Shown here one piece after another: positions 49,968 through 51,644 of a stretch of DNA of 51,644 nt. The notes beneath the pieces are model-generated. The model searched no databases. It was not told where the DNA came from and worked only from the letters and a program-made list of their open reading frames with translations. Each line of letters opens with the position of its first letter. Within the stretch, counting starts at the first letter, position 1. A program made the translations under genes and the position numbers. The stretch is from NCBI GenBank assembly GCA_947473355.1, contig CANJCQ010000022.1:1-51644 (forward strand), given 5' to 3'. The DNA is from Sphingomonadaceae bacterium (lineage in GTDB: Bacteria; Pseudomonadota; Alphaproteobacteria; Sphingomonadales; Sphingomonadaceae).

Positions 49968-50815
49968 ATGTCTTCGCTCAGCCGGCCATAGAGCTCGGGC
50001 CGGCGGTCGCGGAAGAAGCCCATGCCGGCGCGGTGTTTTGCTGCCCGGGCGAGATCGAGCGTGGTCAGCAACACGCCGCTTTCCGCGCTGCCGAATTCCG
50101 TCACCAGATCGCCCCATTCGTCGGCAATGAAGCTGTGGCCATAGAAGTTCTGGCCGTCCTCCGTTCCGATGCGGTTGGCAGCGACCACCGGCATGCAGTT
50201 CGACACCGCGTGCCCCTGCATAGCCCGGCGCCACATGCGGCTGGTATCGAGCCCCGTGTCATAAGGTTCGGAGCCGATCGCGGTCGGATAGAGCAGCATG
50301 TCCGCCCCCATCAGCGCCATGGCCCGCGCGCATTCGGGATACCACTGATCCCAGCAGATCCCGATGCCGATCCGCGCGCCGCAGACATCCCAGACCTTGA
50401 AACCCGAATTGCCGGGGCGGAAATAGAACTTTTCCTCATAGCCCGGCCCGTCGGGGATGTGGCTCTTGCGATAGGTGCCCAGCACTTCGCCGTCTGCGCC
50501 GATCATCGCCAGCGTGTTGTAATAGTGCTGGCCATCGCGTTCGAAGAAACTGGTGGGGATCACCACTTTCAGCGAGGCGGCCAGCGCCTGCATCGCCAAG
50601 ACCGAGGGATGCTCGGCTGTCGGCCGGGCCAGAGCGAACAGCGATTCGTCCTCGACCTTGCAGAAGTAGGGCCCCGAAAACAGCTCCGGCGGCAGGATCA
50701 ATTGCGCGCCTTTGGCGGCTGCCTGCTCGACCAGAGCCGAAACAGCAGCGATATTCTCCGCCTCATCGGGGGAATTGAGTGCCAGTTGCAGCGCTGCGAC
50801 AGTGATTTTGCCCAT
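49964..50815 (-). CDS. aguB: N-carbamoylputrescine amidase
   Basis: The 283-aa nitrilase-superfamily enzyme hydrolyses N-carbamoylputrescine to putrescine. The Glu-Lys-Cys triad is visible: PPELF (Glu), YRKSHIP (Lys) and GICWDQWYPE (Cys), and GYEEKFYFRPGN is typical of AguB. Length is normal. It lies directly upstream of folK with a 4-nt overlap. A partner agmatine deiminase gene is not in the window. Confidence 0.9.
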   Translation of the reverse strand: MGKITVAALQLALNSPDEAENIAAVSALVEQAAAKGAQLILPPELFSGPYFCKVEDESLFALARPTAEHPSVLAMQALAASLKVVIPTSFFERDGQHYYNTLAMIGADGEVLGTYRKSHIPDGPGYEEKFYFRPGNSGFKVWDVCGARIGIGICWDQWYPECARAMALMGADMLLYPTAIGSEPYDTGLDTSRMWRRAMQGHAVSNCMPVVAANRIGTEDGQNFYGHSFIADEWGDLVTEFGSAESGVLLTTLDLARAAKHRAGMGFFRDRRPELYGRLSEDI

Positions 50816-51130
50816 GTCCTGCGCCTACCAGCCGCGCTTCGGCTTGAGAAGCGGGATCGTGGAAAATGGCCGATTTGTGCCGGTTCGGCGGGCTTTGGGC
50901 TGGCGCCGGAAGGGACTTTGCAGGATTGGAAGTTGACGAAGCTTAGGCCAAGGGCGTGTGTGCGCGTGAATGACCTTTGCGGGCGCGGGGAGCATTTTTG
51001 GCTTGACCTTCAAGGACTTGGAGGGAGGAGTTGGCAGCAAGGGAAATTGCCACAATCGGCCGGTGTAGGAAAGACTGCGCGCGCGCCGGGCTGCATGGCA
51101 CTCATTGGCTTGCGCGGCACGATGCTCCGA
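50816..51130. other. Gap without a gene
   Basis: About 315 GC-rich bases lie between aguB and the dioxygenase fragment. Open frames here are the opposite strand of neighbours or lack protein character. The promoter of the leftward aguB-folK genes should lie near 50816-50900, but no clear boxes stand out. Confidence 0.5.
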
Positions 51131-51500
51131 TTACCCCAGGCCCATTGGCTTCTCACCCAGCAGCGTAACCCGCTGCATCCGCCGCCGCTCGGTATAGTCT
51201 GCCACGGCATAATGCTGCACGGCGTGATTGTCCCAGAACGCGATATCGCCGACTGACCAGCTATAGCGCAGCTGGAATTCGGGCGATTTTATGTGTTCGA
51301 ACAGCATGGCCAGCAGGGCGGAACTTTCCGGCTCCGACAGGCCTTCGATGCGGCTGGTATAGAGGCTGTTGACGAACAGGCGCCGCCGCCCGGTTGTAGG
51401 GTTCTGCGTGACCACGGGGTGCGAAACCGGCGGTTTTGGTGCCGGGGTGCCGGGGGCATATTGATTGCGCGCGCCGGCGCTGGCGAGCATGGCACTGGCT
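51131..51500 (-). pseudogene. Truncated TauD/TfdA-family dioxygenase (C-terminal part)
   Basis: The remaining 120 or so residues are the C-terminal half of a TauD-type enzyme: HPVVTQNPTTGRRRLFVNSL, then GDIAFWDNHAVQHYAVADY with the distal iron His, and RRMQRVTLLGEKP with the 2-oxoglutarate Arg. The N-terminal half with the HxD iron ligands is missing, replaced by the end of an IS630-family element at about 51501. It cannot be an active dioxygenase. It is not a copy of the intact gene at 4237. Confidence 0.82.
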
Positions 51501-51501
51501 A

Positions 51502-51644
51502 ATACCAACCTGCACTGACTACAACCCACGCGCCCATTTGCGGCGTCCGATGGTCATGATGCGCCACGGCTGATCGATGAGTTTGTTCCACGCCTCGCAG
51601 CAGTGGTCGATGATGTTGTCGTGGGATGTGAAGACCCGGTTGGA
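51502..51644 (-). mobile_element. IS630-family insertion sequence, partial at window end
   Basis: The end of an IS630-family element begins next to a TA dinucleotide at 51500-51501, the usual target of this family, with the transposase end inside. The rest lies outside the window, so the second end and target duplication cannot be checked. Confidence 0.75.
51519..51644 (-). CDS. IS630-family transposase, C-terminal fragment (continues beyond the window)
   Basis: The last 41 codons are readable: FTSHDNIIDHCCEAWNKLID, then QPWRIMTIGRRKWARGL and a stop. This is the characteristic C-terminus of IS630-family DDE transposases. The remainder, including the catalytic residues, lies to the right. The transposase reads leftward, toward the truncated dioxygenase. 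Confidence 0.88.
   Translation of the reverse strand, partial: SNRVFTSHDNIIDHCCEAWNKLIDQPWRIMTIGRRKWARGL

Noticed and set aside
49847..51256. A 469-codon open frame on the + strand
   Set aside because: It runs opposite to folK, aguB and the dioxygenase fragment, all with clear catalytic motifs. Its product has no domain and the composition expected of an antisense frame in GC-rich DNA.

Overview
The window is high-GC alphaproteobacterial DNA, most likely from a sphingomonad (order Sphingomonadales). The grounds are the gene repertoire (TonB-dependent receptor, several P450s, LuxC/LuxE-like proteins, MucR-type regulator), the frequent GTG/TTG starts, and the folK-aguB pair beside tRNA-Lys. 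No 16S or other phylogenetic marker is present, so the genus is not assigned.

Layout. (1) 1-4034: an accessory fragment with hairpins and CAGGGAA repeats, a divergent XRE-regulator/ImmA-like protease pair, a ParB-domain DNA methyltransferase and a DUF5681 protein. (2) 4237-30117: a catabolic or detoxification region. It holds a TauD-type dioxygenase, two LuxE-like acid-activating proteins, a LuxC-like acyl reductase, two cytochrome P450s, three short-chain dehydrogenases, two glyoxalase/VOC proteins, a TonB-dependent receptor, four TetR regulators and a tightly overlapping exported operon (two paralogous unknown proteins, DUF1592, DUF1552, VOC). Enzyme types suggest import of a hydrophobic compound, oxidation by P450s, dioxygenase and dehydrogenases, and activation and reduction of a carboxylic acid to an aldehyde. 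The substrate cannot be read from sequence. (3) 30202-33029: a DUF3489 / DUF2924 / large serine recombinase cassette, followed by about 400 bp of diverged duplicated sequence.

(4) 33448-49424: a genomic island of about 15.9 kb inserted in the 3' half of a tRNA-Lys(UUU) gene. It is bounded by a perfect 45-bp direct repeat, with a tyrosine integrase just inside the left end and paired GTTTATTAC-type 9-mers (candidate integrase arm sites) inside both ends. Its base composition is visibly more AT-rich than the flanks. Cargo: a NYN-domain nuclease, a tRNA-guanine-transglycosylase (TGT)-superfamily enzyme overlapping an unrecognised 575-aa gene, a second small tyrosine recombinase, a complete His-Xaa-Ser peptide system (hxsA, hxsD, hxsB, hxsC) with a Cys-containing lipoprotein gene behind it, a DnaQ-like exonuclease, a PD-(D/E)XK-like protein between direct repeats, a MucR-like regulator and several small unknowns. 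(5) 49380-51644: intact tRNA-Lys, folK, aguB, then a second TauD-type dioxygenase gene cut off by an IS630-family element that runs out of the window.

The most interesting systems are the TGT-like enzyme with its unknown 575-aa partner (36243-39309) and the Hxs ribosomal-peptide locus (42449-46048), both cargo of the same island. Functional statements come from reading motifs by eye; no database search was run.
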